Assembly (NCBI RefSeq): GCF_001657475.1
Contig: NZ_LXEY01000018.1
Location: 62,001-126,000, forward strand
Source: Enteractinococcus helveticum
Lineage (GTDB): Bacteria; Actinomycetota; Actinomycetes; Actinomycetales; Micrococcaceae
Length of the DNA: 64,000 bases
Direction: 5' to 3'
The position numbers and the translations under genes are program-made. Positions 34,130 to 42,884 of this stretch are shown in pieces (position 1 is the first letter of the stretch; each line of letters begins with the position of its first letter). The notes below the pieces were generated by a model that worked only from the letters and a program-made list of their open reading frames with translations, was not told where the DNA came from and did not search any database.

Positions 34130-36235
34130 GTGGTCAAACAAGCCGAGTACAGCGCACGAAACCTATCAGTCCTGGAAGGACTCGAAGCGGTGCGTAAACG
34201 TCCCGGGATGTATGTCGGGTCCACCGATTCACGCGGCCTCATGCACTGCCTTTGGGAGATCATCGACAACTCCGTCGATGAAGCGCTTGCCGGTTACGGT
34301 CAGTCCATCGATATCACCTTATTTGCCGATGGATCAGTTGAAGTTGCAGATAATGGCCGCGGTATCCCTGTAGACATTGAACCACGCACCGGTCTTTCAG
34401 GTGTAGAAGTCGTATTCACTAAGCTGCACGCCGGCGGCAAATTCAGCTCGGAATCCTATGCTGCAGCAGGCGGGCTGCACGGTGTGGGGGCTGCAGTTGT
34501 CAACGCGTTGTCATCACGCCTGGATGTTCAGGTTACTCGTGGTGGGAAAGTCCACCAGTTGAGCTTCCAGCGAGGTAAACCCGGACAATTCCACGATAAA
34601 GGAAAACCTCAGCCTGAGGCCGCCTTTACGCCGCTGAAATCAGGGTCTGAAGTCGACGTCGTCGGTAAGGCCAAGCGCGGATTGACCGGCACCAAAGTCC
34701 GGTATTGGGCCGATTCGCAGATTTTCACACCAGATGCCCGTTTCCTATATGAAGAATTAGAACAACGCGCACGTCAAACCGCGTTCTTGGTGCCAGGACT
34801 GCGCATCACTATTCGGGACGAACGCAACATCGCCGACCCAACCGGTGATGGCCAACCCCGCGAGGAAGTCTTCCAATACGACGGTGGAATCGCCGAATTC
34901 GTTGATCACCTGTCTCAGCTGAATCCGGTAACAGATGTCTGGCGTCTGCATGGCGAAGGCACCTTTAGCGAACGGATACCTGTCCTAGACAGCTCAGGGC
35001 AGGCCCAAATGCAAGATGTCGAACGTACCTGTGAAGTCGACGTCGCGCTCCGGTGGGACGTCGGTTACGATACGAAAATTCGAAGCTTTGTGAATATCAT
35101 CGCCACCCCAAAGGGCGGCTCTCACATGACCGGCTTTGAACAATCCCTGACCCGAGTATTCCGCAAGACGGTCGAGGCGAATGCCCGCCGCTTGAAAGCA
35201 GGCAACGACCGAGTCGAAAAGGATGATATCCTCGCCGGTCTGACCGCTATCGTCACCGTGCGTTTGTCAGAACCTCAGTTTGAAGGACAGACCAAAGAAG
35301 TCCTGGGCACACCGGCAGCTCGCCAAATTGTCTCGAAAGTGGTTGGCGACCAACTCACCGAGATCCTGGCGTCACGCAAGCGTGACGTCAAACAGCAGGT
35401 CGATACCTTGCTGGAAAAGATTGTCGCTGAGATGAAGTCGCGCATTATGGCGCGTACCGCCAAAGAAACCCAACGACGCAAGACCGCATTAGAAACCTCT
35501 GCGCTGCCGGCCAAACTTGCTGACTGCCGATCGACTGACATTGAGAACACTGAACTGTTCATTGTTGAAGGGGACTCAGCGCTGGGCACGGCCAAACTTG
35601 CCCGGTCCTCGGACTATCAAGCGTTGCTGCCCATCCGAGGCAAAATCCTCAACGTCCAGAAGGCGTCTGTTGGAGAGATGCTCAATAATGCCGAGGCATC
35701 AGCGCTCATTCAGGTCGTTGGTGGGGGATCTGGACGAAGTTTTGATCTTGAATCTGCGCGGTATGGCAAAGTCATTTTGATGACCGATGCCGATGTTGAT
35801 GGAGCACACATTCGAACGCTGCTACTCACGCTGTTTTTCCGCTACATGCGACCCATGGTCGAAGAGGGGCGGGTGTATGCAGCTGTGCCACCCTTGCACA
35901 GGATTGAGGTCATCAACCCTGGTTCAAAACCCAATGAGGTCATTTACACTTATTCGGAACAAGAGCTGCACACGCGCCTGGGCCAGCTTGAAGCGGAGGA
36001 CCGGAAGATCAAAGAACCCATTCAGCGGTATAAGGGTCTGGGCGAGATGGACGCAGAGCAGCTTGCTGAAACCACCATGGACCCGCGGCACCGTACCCTA
36101 CGACGGGTCAACATCGAAGAACTCGAAAAGGCCGAAGAGATCTTTGAGCTACTCATGGGTCGTCACGTGGCGCCCCGCCGTGACTTTATTATTTCGGGCG
36201 CCGAAGAGCTCGACCGACAAGAAATCGATGCCTAG
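34130..36235 (+). CDS. parE: DNA topoisomerase IV / type IIA subunit B
   Basis: ATPase subunit that pairs with ParC (49129-51660) to decatenate or relax DNA. From GTG 34130 it has 701 residues, begins KQAEYSARNLSVLEGL as relatives do, and follows AAAGGG at 34114-34118; the frame is open to 34070. Features: GHKL ATPase with EIIDNSVDEALAG, DNGRGIP and GGLHGVGAAVVNAL; TOPRIM with EGDSALGTAK and DADVDGAHIRTLL; C-terminal RYKGLGEM. It is near sigA, where actinobacteria carry parE, distinct from the dnaA-linked gyrB. Its stop overlaps the convergent oleD stop by 4 nt. Confidence 0.9.
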   Translation: MVKQAEYSARNLSVLEGLEAVRKRPGMYVGSTDSRGLMHCLWEIIDNSVDEALAGYGQSIDITLFADGSVEVADNGRGIPVDIEPRTGLSGVEVVFTKLHAGGKFSSESYAAAGGLHGVGAAVVNALSSRLDVQVTRGGKVHQLSFQRGKPGQFHDKGKPQPEAAFTPLKSGSEVDVVGKAKRGLTGTKVRYWADSQIFTPDARFLYEELEQRARQTAFLVPGLRITIRDERNIADPTGDGQPREEVFQYDGGIAEFVDHLSQLNPVTDVWRLHGEGTFSERIPVLDSSGQAQMQDVERTCEVDVALRWDVGYDTKIRSFVNIIATPKGGSHMTGFEQSLTRVFRKTVEANARRLKAGNDRVEKDDILAGLTAIVTVRLSEPQFEGQTKEVLGTPAARQIVSKVVGDQLTEILASRKRDVKQQVDTLLEKIVAEMKSRIMARTAKETQRRKTALETSALPAKLADCRSTDIENTELFIVEGDSALGTAKLARSSDYQALLPIRGKILNVQKASVGEMLNNAEASALIQVVGGGSGRSFDLESARYGKVILMTDADVDGAHIRTLLLTLFFRYMRPMVEEGRVYAAVPPLHRIEVINPGSKPNEVIYTYSEQELHTRLGQLEAEDRKIKEPIQRYKGLGEMDAEQLAETTMDPRHRTLRRVNIEELEKAEEIFELLMGRHVAPRRDFIISGAEELDRQEIDA

Positions 36236-37251
36236 CGCTGGTAGTACTGTGCGGTGAGTCGGAAACCCTCTTCCAAAGAGATCCGCGGTTTCCAATCCAG
36301 TACTTCCTGTGTTCGACGCTGATCGAACCAATGTGCTGTCGACATTTGTTCAGCCAGAAAGCGCGTCAGCGGGGGTTCATCCCCGCGCTTTTCGGCATCC
36401 CAGAATGATTCGATGACACTACCGGCGGTCTTTGCCAACCCGGAGGGCAAGCTCAGGGTCGGTTCGTTTGCCCCGCCTGCGGCAGCAATGCGGCGAAGCA
36501 TCTCACCGATGGGTCGGGGCTGCCCATTGGTCAAAACCAGGGCTTCACCGTGCGTGCGATGCACTGCCCCAAGACCCGCCACGATCGCTTCGACAGCGTT
36601 GATCAGGAACAATGTATCAACCAGTGCGGTGCCACCATCCAGTAGTGGCAGGCGATGCTGTCGTGCCCGATCAATAATTCGTTCTGTCAGTTGAGTGTCG
36701 CCTGGACCCCACATCAGGTGTGGGCGCAGCACCAGAACCCGAAAATCATCGGAGTCTGCTGCTAGTGCTAGCAATTCTCCTGCTGCTTTGGTCGCAGCAT
36801 AATGACCGCGTGCGGCTTCTGGATTAGCAGGGCCAGCCCCTTCGCCAATGATCGAATCACCACTGTGCGCTACGGAGGGTGATGAGATGTGTATCCACCG
36901 GGAAACACCTGCCTGCTGGGCCGCTGCCAGCAGGGTCCGGGTACCTTCGATGTTGACGTGTTCATATTCCTCACGAGGCCCAGAGACTGAGACTTTTGCG
37001 GCGATATGAATCACGGAGTCCACGTTGGCGACGGCTCGTGCTACCGCGTTAGGGTCGGTGACTGATCCACGAATTTCTTGGACACCATCGAGGCCGGATG
37101 CTGAGCGCTGCAGCACGGTCACATGGGCTCCCGCCTGGACTAGCGCCCGGGCAACTCCGGAACCCAAAACACCCGATGCACCGGTCACCAGGACCCGAGA
37201 GCCTGTAAAATCATCAGTTTGATACTCAAAATCCACGGATGCAGTTGGCAT
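36232..37251 (-). CDS. oleD: OleD, 2-alkyl-3-oxoalkanoate reductase (NAD(P)-dependent)
   Basis: SDR-family protein of 339 residues from ATG 37251, with the nucleotide site VLVTGASGVLGSGVA, HIAAKVS and the active-site YAATKAAGE (YxxxK). In the olefin pathway OleD reduces the OleA beta-ketoacid to a beta-hydroxyacid. Assignment as OleD rests on its place: its ATG overlaps the oleBC stop by one nucleotide (TAATG), third in an oleA-oleBC-oleD operon. Alone it would read only as an NAD-dependent epimerase/3-beta-HSD type protein. Confidence 0.85.
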   Translation of the reverse strand: MPTASVDFEYQTDDFTGSRVLVTGASGVLGSGVARALVQAGAHVTVLQRSASGLDGVQEIRGSVTDPNAVARAVANVDSVIHIAAKVSVSGPREEYEHVNIEGTRTLLAAAQQAGVSRWIHISSPSVAHSGDSIIGEGAGPANPEAARGHYAATKAAGELLALAADSDDFRVLVLRPHLMWGPGDTQLTERIIDRARQHRLPLLDGGTALVDTLFLINAVEAIVAGLGAVHRTHGEALVLTNGQPRPIGEMLRRIAAAGGANEPTLSLPSGLAKTAGSVIESFWDAEKRGDEPPLTRFLAEQMSTAHWFDQRRTQEVLDWKPRISLEEGFRLTAQYYQR

Positions 37252-40061
37252 TATCGGTGCGTCACCTTTCCACCGGCCAGGACCTGAGATGCCCATTGGG
37301 CAAGCGCTGGACGGTTGATCTTAGAGTTGTGTCGAATATCGACCGGAACATTGTCTGTGATCAGGACCGCTGCGATATCAACCTCAGTTGCGCCTCGCAC
37401 CGCATCGGTCAGCTCCGTGGGCGCAAGTCCTGGTTTGAGCGTAGAATCCGTGGGTTCAACGACGGCCACCACTGCTTGAGTGCCCACTGGACCCACACCG
37501 ACGATAGCAACCCGACGCACTTCTGGCAGGCGTTGAATGTCGTCTTCCGGGCCACCGGGACCAAGGGCTCCGGTCGGGGGTGTCACAATGTGATAGGTTC
37601 GTCCTTCGATCCACAGGCGCCCGGCAGCATCAAAATGGCCGATGTCGCCGGTACGGTGCCACTGCAAAGCATCCACGTCGTCGACACGAGTTTGACGGTT
37701 GGTGTTGTAAAGCTTGTCATATCCTGCCAGCATGTGCGGTGTGGAGATGACAATCTCGGAGAGTTTCCCGACAGCCTCGCCTGGCTCCAGAAGCTCATCG
37801 GCCGGACGCCCTAAGAAGTCCAACGGGGCCATGGCAACTCTGACGACGTCAAGCGGTTTGCCTACACAGACGCCGCGATCTGGTTGGTTGGCAATGGCAT
37901 GCTGGGTGTGGTGATCAATATCTGTGATCAGCAGCGATTCAGTCATCCCGTAGGGGGAGTGGAATTCGGCATGCGGTACCAGTTTTAATACGTCGTCCAT
38001 CAACTGGACGGGAACCGGCGCTCCGGCCGAGAGCAGCATGGAGATTTTCTCCAGAGCTTTGCGGTGTTCGGCGGTGAGCTCACCGGCGGTGTCGACCACG
38101 TTGTGCAATGCTGCAGGCGAGGCGAAGATCATGGTGGTGTCACCGGCGATCGCGGCATCGGCAAGCGCAGTTGCCGTGAGGGTCGCCGGTTTTGTGACGG
38201 ACATTTTAGGAGTCACAGATGTTGCACCGATGGCGGGACCCAGCAGCGCGAATGGCGCAAACCCGGCTAACAGGCTTGATCCGGGAGCCACCTTGAGCGT
38301 GTGCTGTAGCCGCTGGGTCAACGCCGAGAGTTTCTGATGGGTATAGCGCACGCCTTTTGCAGGGCCGGTGGAGCCAGAGGTGAATAACACGGCAGCTTCT
38401 GCTGACGGTTCAGGGTCAGGATGGGTCTCGGTGGCCTGGTAACGTTGCCCGGCATATTCGGTGGCGAAGCGATACATCGAACCGGACAGTCCCAGGGCTC
38501 GGTGGGCCAGCGGGTCCATGGTGTGGACGCTGAGGCGCTTACCCGGCAAGTTGGTGGCTCGAGCCAGTGTGAGGCCCGGGGTTTGGCCGATGATCCATGA
38601 GGGGGCGGCCGAACGGATTGCGCGGGTCATGCCCTCGATGCCGAGGCCAGCGTCAGTGACCACCGCGACGCCGCCCACTCGTAGCACGGCATATAGAGCA
38701 GCGGTGAGATCACGCCCTGGTTCGACAAGCATGGAGACGCGGTCTCCAGGGCGCATGCCGGCCTTTCGCAGGCCGATGGCCATGGCATTGACGATTTCAG
38801 CAAGTTTCGCCCAACTGACCTCAAAGGGTTTGCCGCCTCGGTCGGTCACGGTCATGTCGACCAGGGCCTTTGTTGAGGACTCGGCCCAGCGATCCAGGTA
38901 TCCCCACAGTGGGGAATAGGTGCCCACGGCCCCAGATCCTTTGGTGGCCGTTGGATCCGGGGTGGTGGCACCGGCACCGTCAAGTTGTTGGCGGACCCAA
39001 CCAAAGATGGGCTCGACGATATCGCGGTCCTCTGCCAGTAGGTGCCCAGCCGTATTGTAGCGATGGATGTCGATGTGTTGGATGCGCTGTAATAAGTCGA
39101 GTTGATACCGGTCGAGGAACACCGGATCTTTAGCGCCCCACAGTAACAGCGCTGGGGTCTGGGTGGTCGCTAGGTTATCGGCTACGCGCCGCAAAGCGGG
39201 TCGAGACCGGTGGCTATCTTGAGCCGGTATGTCGGCAACGAATCCGCCAATGCCACCACGACGGCTGCGCAGACTATAGGGAGCCTTATATGCGGTTTTG
39301 ATGGTTCGGTCCAGGGGCGGATTGCCCAGGGCCAGGGTGGTGTCTAAGAATGCGGAGGTGGCCACCGTGGAACCTGGCAGGAGCGGTCCGGCCAAGGCGG
39401 CCTGCAATGGTGCTGGAATGGGATCGGCTTCATCATGCCAGACGGCGGTGTTCAGTGAGATCATGCCGGTCGGTGTGAGCCCGGAACCTGCCTGTCGCAG
39501 TTGGTCATCGGCAGCCCAACCTAAGGAGACGACGCCACCCCAGTCATGGCCAAGGCTGAAAATTGGGGGTGTGGGGCTGGCGCCCAACACGGTTGCCACC
39601 AGTGCATCTAGATCGCGGATGCGTTGAGCAAGTGTGCGATAGGTGGTGGTGGCTCCGGCGGCGGAAGGTAGCGCGTCATGCGTTAATCGTTCAGAAAAGC
39701 CCATGTCGAGCTGGTCCGGGGCGATGACCCGAATGACCGGGGCTTTCGGCGCACCGGGACCAAGATCCAGGTTGCCCAGTGCCGCGTCAACCCCGGCCTG
39801 TGCCACGTTGCGCCACAAATATGACCAGGTGGGGTTGCCATGGACCGCAACGATGATGGCATCCACATCATCTGGACCATACCCGTGATCTGCTAGGACA
39901 GCAGCATTATCTAAGACATGGAACGTGCGGGTGCCGTCAAGGGTTTCAACGTCAACGAGTCGTGACCACCGAGGATCCCACCCCGGCAGGTTTTCAGGAG
40001 CAATAATTGCATGTGGAAAGTGCGCCGGTTCTGGGGAGATCATGGGGGACGGGTTCACCAC
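37251..40061 (-). CDS. oleBC: OleBC fusion: beta-lactone decarboxylase and beta-lactone synthetase
   Basis: 936 residues in two parts. Residues about 20-365 form an alpha/beta hydrolase of the haloalkane-dehalogenase type: HGNPTWSYLWR (74-), nucleophile D173 in GHDWGG and catalytic H340 in AGH. This is OleB, which decarboxylates cis-beta-lactones to olefins. Residues about 385-936 are an AMP-forming ligase with the P-loop FTSGSTGPAKGV (560-571) and GTGD-like HRTGDIGHFD. This is OleC, which forms the beta-lactone. The fusion is known from Micrococcus luteus. Starts GTG 40061/40058 or ATG 40043; it overlaps oleA. Confidence 0.92.
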   Translation of the reverse strand: MVNPSPMISPEPAHFPHAIIAPENLPGWDPRWSRLVDVETLDGTRTFHVLDNAAVLADHGYGPDDVDAIIVAVHGNPTWSYLWRNVAQAGVDAALGNLDLGPGAPKAPVIRVIAPDQLDMGFSERLTHDALPSAAGATTTYRTLAQRIRDLDALVATVLGASPTPPIFSLGHDWGGVVSLGWAADDQLRQAGSGLTPTGMISLNTAVWHDEADPIPAPLQAALAGPLLPGSTVATSAFLDTTLALGNPPLDRTIKTAYKAPYSLRSRRGGIGGFVADIPAQDSHRSRPALRRVADNLATTQTPALLLWGAKDPVFLDRYQLDLLQRIQHIDIHRYNTAGHLLAEDRDIVEPIFGWVRQQLDGAGATTPDPTATKGSGAVGTYSPLWGYLDRWAESSTKALVDMTVTDRGGKPFEVSWAKLAEIVNAMAIGLRKAGMRPGDRVSMLVEPGRDLTAALYAVLRVGGVAVVTDAGLGIEGMTRAIRSAAPSWIIGQTPGLTLARATNLPGKRLSVHTMDPLAHRALGLSGSMYRFATEYAGQRYQATETHPDPEPSAEAAVLFTSGSTGPAKGVRYTHQKLSALTQRLQHTLKVAPGSSLLAGFAPFALLGPAIGATSVTPKMSVTKPATLTATALADAAIAGDTTMIFASPAALHNVVDTAGELTAEHRKALEKISMLLSAGAPVPVQLMDDVLKLVPHAEFHSPYGMTESLLITDIDHHTQHAIANQPDRGVCVGKPLDVVRVAMAPLDFLGRPADELLEPGEAVGKLSEIVISTPHMLAGYDKLYNTNRQTRVDDVDALQWHRTGDIGHFDAAGRLWIEGRTYHIVTPPTGALGPGGPEDDIQRLPEVRRVAIVGVGPVGTQAVVAVVEPTDSTLKPGLAPTELTDAVRGATEVDIAAVLITDNVPVDIRHNSKINRPALAQWASQVLAGGKVTHR

Positions 40062-41146
40062 TCTATTTCTAGCATTGCGACGTTGAGACCGGATCCTACA
40101 CCCATGGTGAGAATGCGATCACCAACTTTGAGGGAGTCGAGTTCTCGAGCCAAGGTAATGGGCAGGGCGGCCGGGCCGATATTGCCCAGTTGTGGGAAGG
40201 TTGTCGGAATCCTTGTGCGGTCGATGCCAGCGGAATCGATGATTGCATCGGTATGCATTTGTGATACCTGATGGGTGATGTAGCGATCCATGTTGCGCCA
40301 GTTCCAGTCGGCCGGGGTATCGTTCCAGGCATCCATGACAAGTTCGAGGCCATTTTCTAATAGGGCACCAGAATCGGTGTACATGCCATCGTGACCACCT
40401 TGGCATAGACCGTGGTGTTGCGTTCCGGCGCGAGTGACGCCGCGCAGAATTTTGTGGCCTTCAGGGTGTTGGTCAGCGCGACCCAACACTGCGGCAGCCG
40501 CTCCGGAGCCCAGGGTGAGGGAAGCGAATTGCTGCATGAAATTATCGCGCGTGGTTTGATCGCTCAGCAGATTTTTGACGGTTGCTTCTTGAACGTTTTT
40601 TGCATCTTCGCCGGCAACCACGACGGCGTAGTCGATTTGGCCTGCATCAATCAGGGTTGCTGCCAGATCCATGCCATTGACAAAACCAAGGCAGGCATTG
40701 GTGATATCGAAGTTGGTGGCCGATGGGGCCAGTCCCATCGTGTTGTGGATTTGCACCGAGACGGCTGGTTCAAGCTGGGTACGAGTCACCGAGGTATTGA
40801 TCAGCAGGCCCACGGCGTCAGGAGAGACTCCGGCCTCGGCCAGGGCTTTGACACCGGCTTGGGCTGCACCGTGAATATAGTCTTCTGGACCTTCCCACAT
40901 GCGACGGGCCGTGACCCCTGCGACACGTTCTAGAAGTCGTTTTGGAAGGCGGAGGCGTTTGAGTACGGCTGCGAGTCGTTCATCGAGCATATCCGAGGTG
41001 ACTTCTAGCGGAGCGGTCACTTCGACCACAGAGAGTAAAGCTGCGTTGTGGTGAATTGAAACCGCATTAGAACTCACGTTGGACTGTCCATTTCTGTGTA
41101 CTTGCATCGAAACCGGCGCTCGAGCTTCAGTCTCTTGACTTGTCAT
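40055..41146 (-). CDS. oleA: OleA, thiolase-fold acyl-CoA condensing enzyme
   Basis: OleA joins two fatty acyl-CoAs head to head to a 2-alkyl-3-ketoacid. The 363-residue protein is KAS III-like with the nucleophile in ITNACLGFVNGM, His in ITHQVSQMH and Asn in LGNIGPAALP. NACLGF and the N-terminal block RHNAALLSV-like (HHNAALLSVVEV) fit OleA rather than FabH, and it heads the ole operon. ATG 41146 is used; an internal ATG (SMQVHRN, residue 14) is an alternative. TAAGCT 8 nt upstream could be the -10. Confidence 0.9.
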   Translation of the reverse strand: MTSQETEARAPVSMQVHRNGQSNVSSNAVSIHHNAALLSVVEVTAPLEVTSDMLDERLAAVLKRLRLPKRLLERVAGVTARRMWEGPEDYIHGAAQAGVKALAEAGVSPDAVGLLINTSVTRTQLEPAVSVQIHNTMGLAPSATNFDITNACLGFVNGMDLAATLIDAGQIDYAVVVAGEDAKNVQEATVKNLLSDQTTRDNFMQQFASLTLGSGAAAAVLGRADQHPEGHKILRGVTRAGTQHHGLCQGGHDGMYTDSGALLENGLELVMDAWNDTPADWNWRNMDRYITHQVSQMHTDAIIDSAGIDRTRIPTTFPQLGNIGPAALPITLARELDSLKVGDRILTMGVGSGLNVAMLEIEW

Positions 41147-41160
41147 AACTTCTCAGCTTA

Positions 41161-41181
41161 GCGCGGTTTTTAACCCCGCGC
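41161..41181. terminator. GC stem between the M56 gene and oleA
   Basis: GCGCGG (41161-41166) and CCGCGC (41176-41181) form a 6-bp stem with a 9-nt AT-rich loop, no U tract. It lies at the oleA promoter, so it may end M56 readthrough or act in oleA control. Confidence 0.35.
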
Positions 41182-41245
41182 GATTCACATGAGGTCTCAT
41201 CACCTTGCAGCATAGTTTCGCCTGCAGTGGACCAAATGTTTGGGG

Positions 41246-42211
41246 TCACATCAAACTAATGAATGCTGGCACCGTGATCACTAAGACCGCCAGAATTACG
41301 ACCAGGCCAACCTTACCTGAACTCAACGCGTCTTCGGGATTTAGGAGCCGCAGTAACCGTCGAGATGTTGGAGAGTTGTCTGCTGCATTGGACGGGACGG
41401 TTTCGGCGGCGAAGGTTTCGGTTGTATTTAACGTATGCACCAGTGCAGTGGTGAGGTCAGTTCGCTGATGCTGCATCAGGGCTACATCATCGGCCAAAAT
41501 CTCGGTGAGCTCGGTGACCTCATTAACGGCAACGCTGGTCACCGGGAGCCATGGAGCCGCCTTATGCCAGGCCTGAAATGCCAGACGCAACAGATCGTGG
41601 CGCTGTGTCAGGTGAGCGGCTTCATGCGACAGGACCGCATTGAGCTGTGGCGTTGATAATTTATCCAGCAACCCCTGAGAAACGATCGTAAGCGGTTGGT
41701 TGACCCCCGGCAGGCAATACGCCAGGGGGTGGTCAACCGGGAGAACGCGGGTGGTTTGCGCCGAATGTGAACCGTCGAGTAATTCGCGGTCATGCTCCTG
41801 CAACGAGGCCGATAACAGTTCGACGAATTCACGATGTTTTTTGCGTTGGGTAAAGGTTCGATAGGCGGTGTGCACCAGTACAAGGGCCAGATGTCCAAAG
41901 ATGATGCACCCCAGTGTGATGGCGGCAAAGCCTAATGGGTGCCATCGCGGGTCGTAAGCCAGACCTTCGATCCCGTCGGATTGGACTACGCGCCATAATT
42001 CGGAGCCCCCGCTAAGAATGCCGGGCCCAAAGGGCTGGAGCCCCCAGGTTAGAGGTGCAGTCACCAAGGACAGGCCACCGCTGATACCGATGGCTTGCCA
42101 GAGGATCAGTGCTGCACCTGGCGCGCGAGAGGGCCACTTGGCTTGCTGTAGCCACAGTGGCACAGGCCAGGCCAACAGGATTGCTAGGACTGCGAGCGCA
42201 TACGGTGTCAG
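41246..42211 (-). CDS. M56-family membrane metallopeptidase (BlaR1-like)
   Basis: Membrane zinc peptidase with HEAAH at about residues 196-200 (LSHEAAHLTQRHD). Hydrophobic segments lie at the N terminus, near residues 35-60, 90-115 and at the C terminus; it lacks a large external sensor domain. The nearest standard start is TTG 42175, but it would begin inside the first membrane segment. Twelve upstream codons (LTPYALAVLAIL) complete that helix, and CTG 42211 sits 6 nt after GGAGG (42218-42222). I therefore place the start at CTG 42211. It is 24 nt after blaI and probably degrades or inactivates BlaI. Confidence 0.85.
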   Translation of the reverse strand: MTPYALAVLAILLAWPVPLWLQQAKWPSRAPGAALILWQAIGISGGLSLVTAPLTWGLQPFGPGILSGGSELWRVVQSDGIEGLAYDPRWHPLGFAAITLGCIIFGHLALVLVHTAYRTFTQRKKHREFVELLSASLQEHDRELLDGSHSAQTTRVLPVDHPLAYCLPGVNQPLTIVSQGLLDKLSTPQLNAVLSHEAAHLTQRHDLLRLAFQAWHKAAPWLPVTSVAVNEVTELTEILADDVALMQHQRTDLTTALVHTLNTTETFAAETVPSNAADNSPTSRRLLRLLNPEDALSSGKVGLVVILAVLVITVPAFISLM

Positions 42212-42235
42212 AATAGACCTCCGGTCGGCTGGTAT

Positions 42236-42610
42236 CTACTGGTCGCGCGAGCTCAGCAGCTGCTGGACTTTTTGCGCGTCCGACGGATCGATGCCACCAA
42301 TAAATCGTGCCAACACAGCGTGTTTGTCCACGGCGGATCCCAGCACGTCATTCAATAGCTGAACGGTGTGTTCTTCGCGAGAGGTTGTGGCCGAGAATTC
42401 GTGAGGTCGACGAGCATCATCTTTGACGACAAAGCCCTTTTTATGTAGCCGTCCAAGCACGGTGAGGACCGTGGTGATCGCAGGGCCACTTTCATGGCGC
42501 TGGGCCAACAGGTCGCGCACCTGGTTTGCGGTCATCGGCTCGGCTGCATCCCACAGTAAGTCCATAATCGCTTGTTCAAGTTCGCCCAATGAGATCCCTT
42601 CTATCTTCAT
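42236..42610 (-). CDS. blaI: BlaI/MecI/CopY-family transcriptional repressor
   Basis: The 124-residue winged-helix repressor starts LGELEQAIMDLLWDAAEPMTANQVRDLL and has ITTVLTVLGRLHKKGFV as the recognition helix region, both typical of BlaI/Penicillinase_R. The partner M56 peptidase gene follows in the same transcript, as in blaI-blaR1 pairs. No beta-lactamase gene is present; instead the divergent neighbours are cydA, cydB and cydDC. Two palindromes in the intergenic region are candidate operators. Confidence 0.93.
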   Translation of the reverse strand: MKIEGISLGELEQAIMDLLWDAAEPMTANQVRDLLAQRHESGPAITTVLTVLGRLHKKGFVVKDDARRPHEFSATTSREEHTVQLLNDVLGSAVDKHAVLARFIGGIDPSDAQKVQQLLSSRDQ

Positions 42611-42699
42611 CGCAAAAAGCGGTTGGTGTCAGTGATGATCGGCCGCATGAAGCGGCCAGTGTGAGTTCGTCATTCATTGTAGCGGGGTTGTGAGAGGAA

Positions 42700-42718
42700 T
42701 TTCTACGTCACGTAGAAA
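42700..42718. promoter_or_regulatory. BlaI-type operator 1 (at the blaI promoter)
   Basis: TTTCTACG-tca-CGTAGAAA, a perfect 8-bp inverted repeat. It covers the expected -35 position of a minus-strand promoter with -10 TACAAT (42676-42681) reading into blaI, so it suits autorepression. TAC/GTA half sites are typical of BlaI-family operators. Confidence 0.75.
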
Positions 42719-42722
42719 CATG

Positions 42723-42743
42723 ATTTCTACAATGCGTAGAAAT
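42723..42743. promoter_or_regulatory. BlaI-type operator 2 (at the cydA promoter)
   Basis: ATTTCTAC-aatgc-GTAGAAAT, an 8-bp inverted repeat sharing TTTCTAC/GTAGAAA with operator 1, centres 24 bp apart. It overlaps the -35 position of a plus-strand promoter with -10 TATGAT (42749-42754) reading into cydA. Confidence 0.75.
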
Positions 42744-42884
42744 CTGGTTATGATGAGCGTGGAATGGCTGAAAAGCAGCCGGTATCTGTGCGCTCAACGA
42801 ACTAAGAACTCCATGTGGCGTGGCGCAAATGTACTTTCCGACGTTTCGATCATCAGCAAGTTGTGCTGGTGGGGAGGGACCCTA

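Noticed and set aside
34070-34130. Upstream GTG/ATG start for parE at 34070
   Set aside because: The extra 20 residues do not look like a ParE N terminus, and GTG 34130 gives the normal start with a purine-rich site upstream.
42235-42610. Reading blaI-M56 as a beta-lactam resistance locus
   Set aside because: No beta-lactamase or PBP2a gene is nearby and the M56 protein lacks a penicillin-sensor domain; the divergent genes are cytochrome bd.
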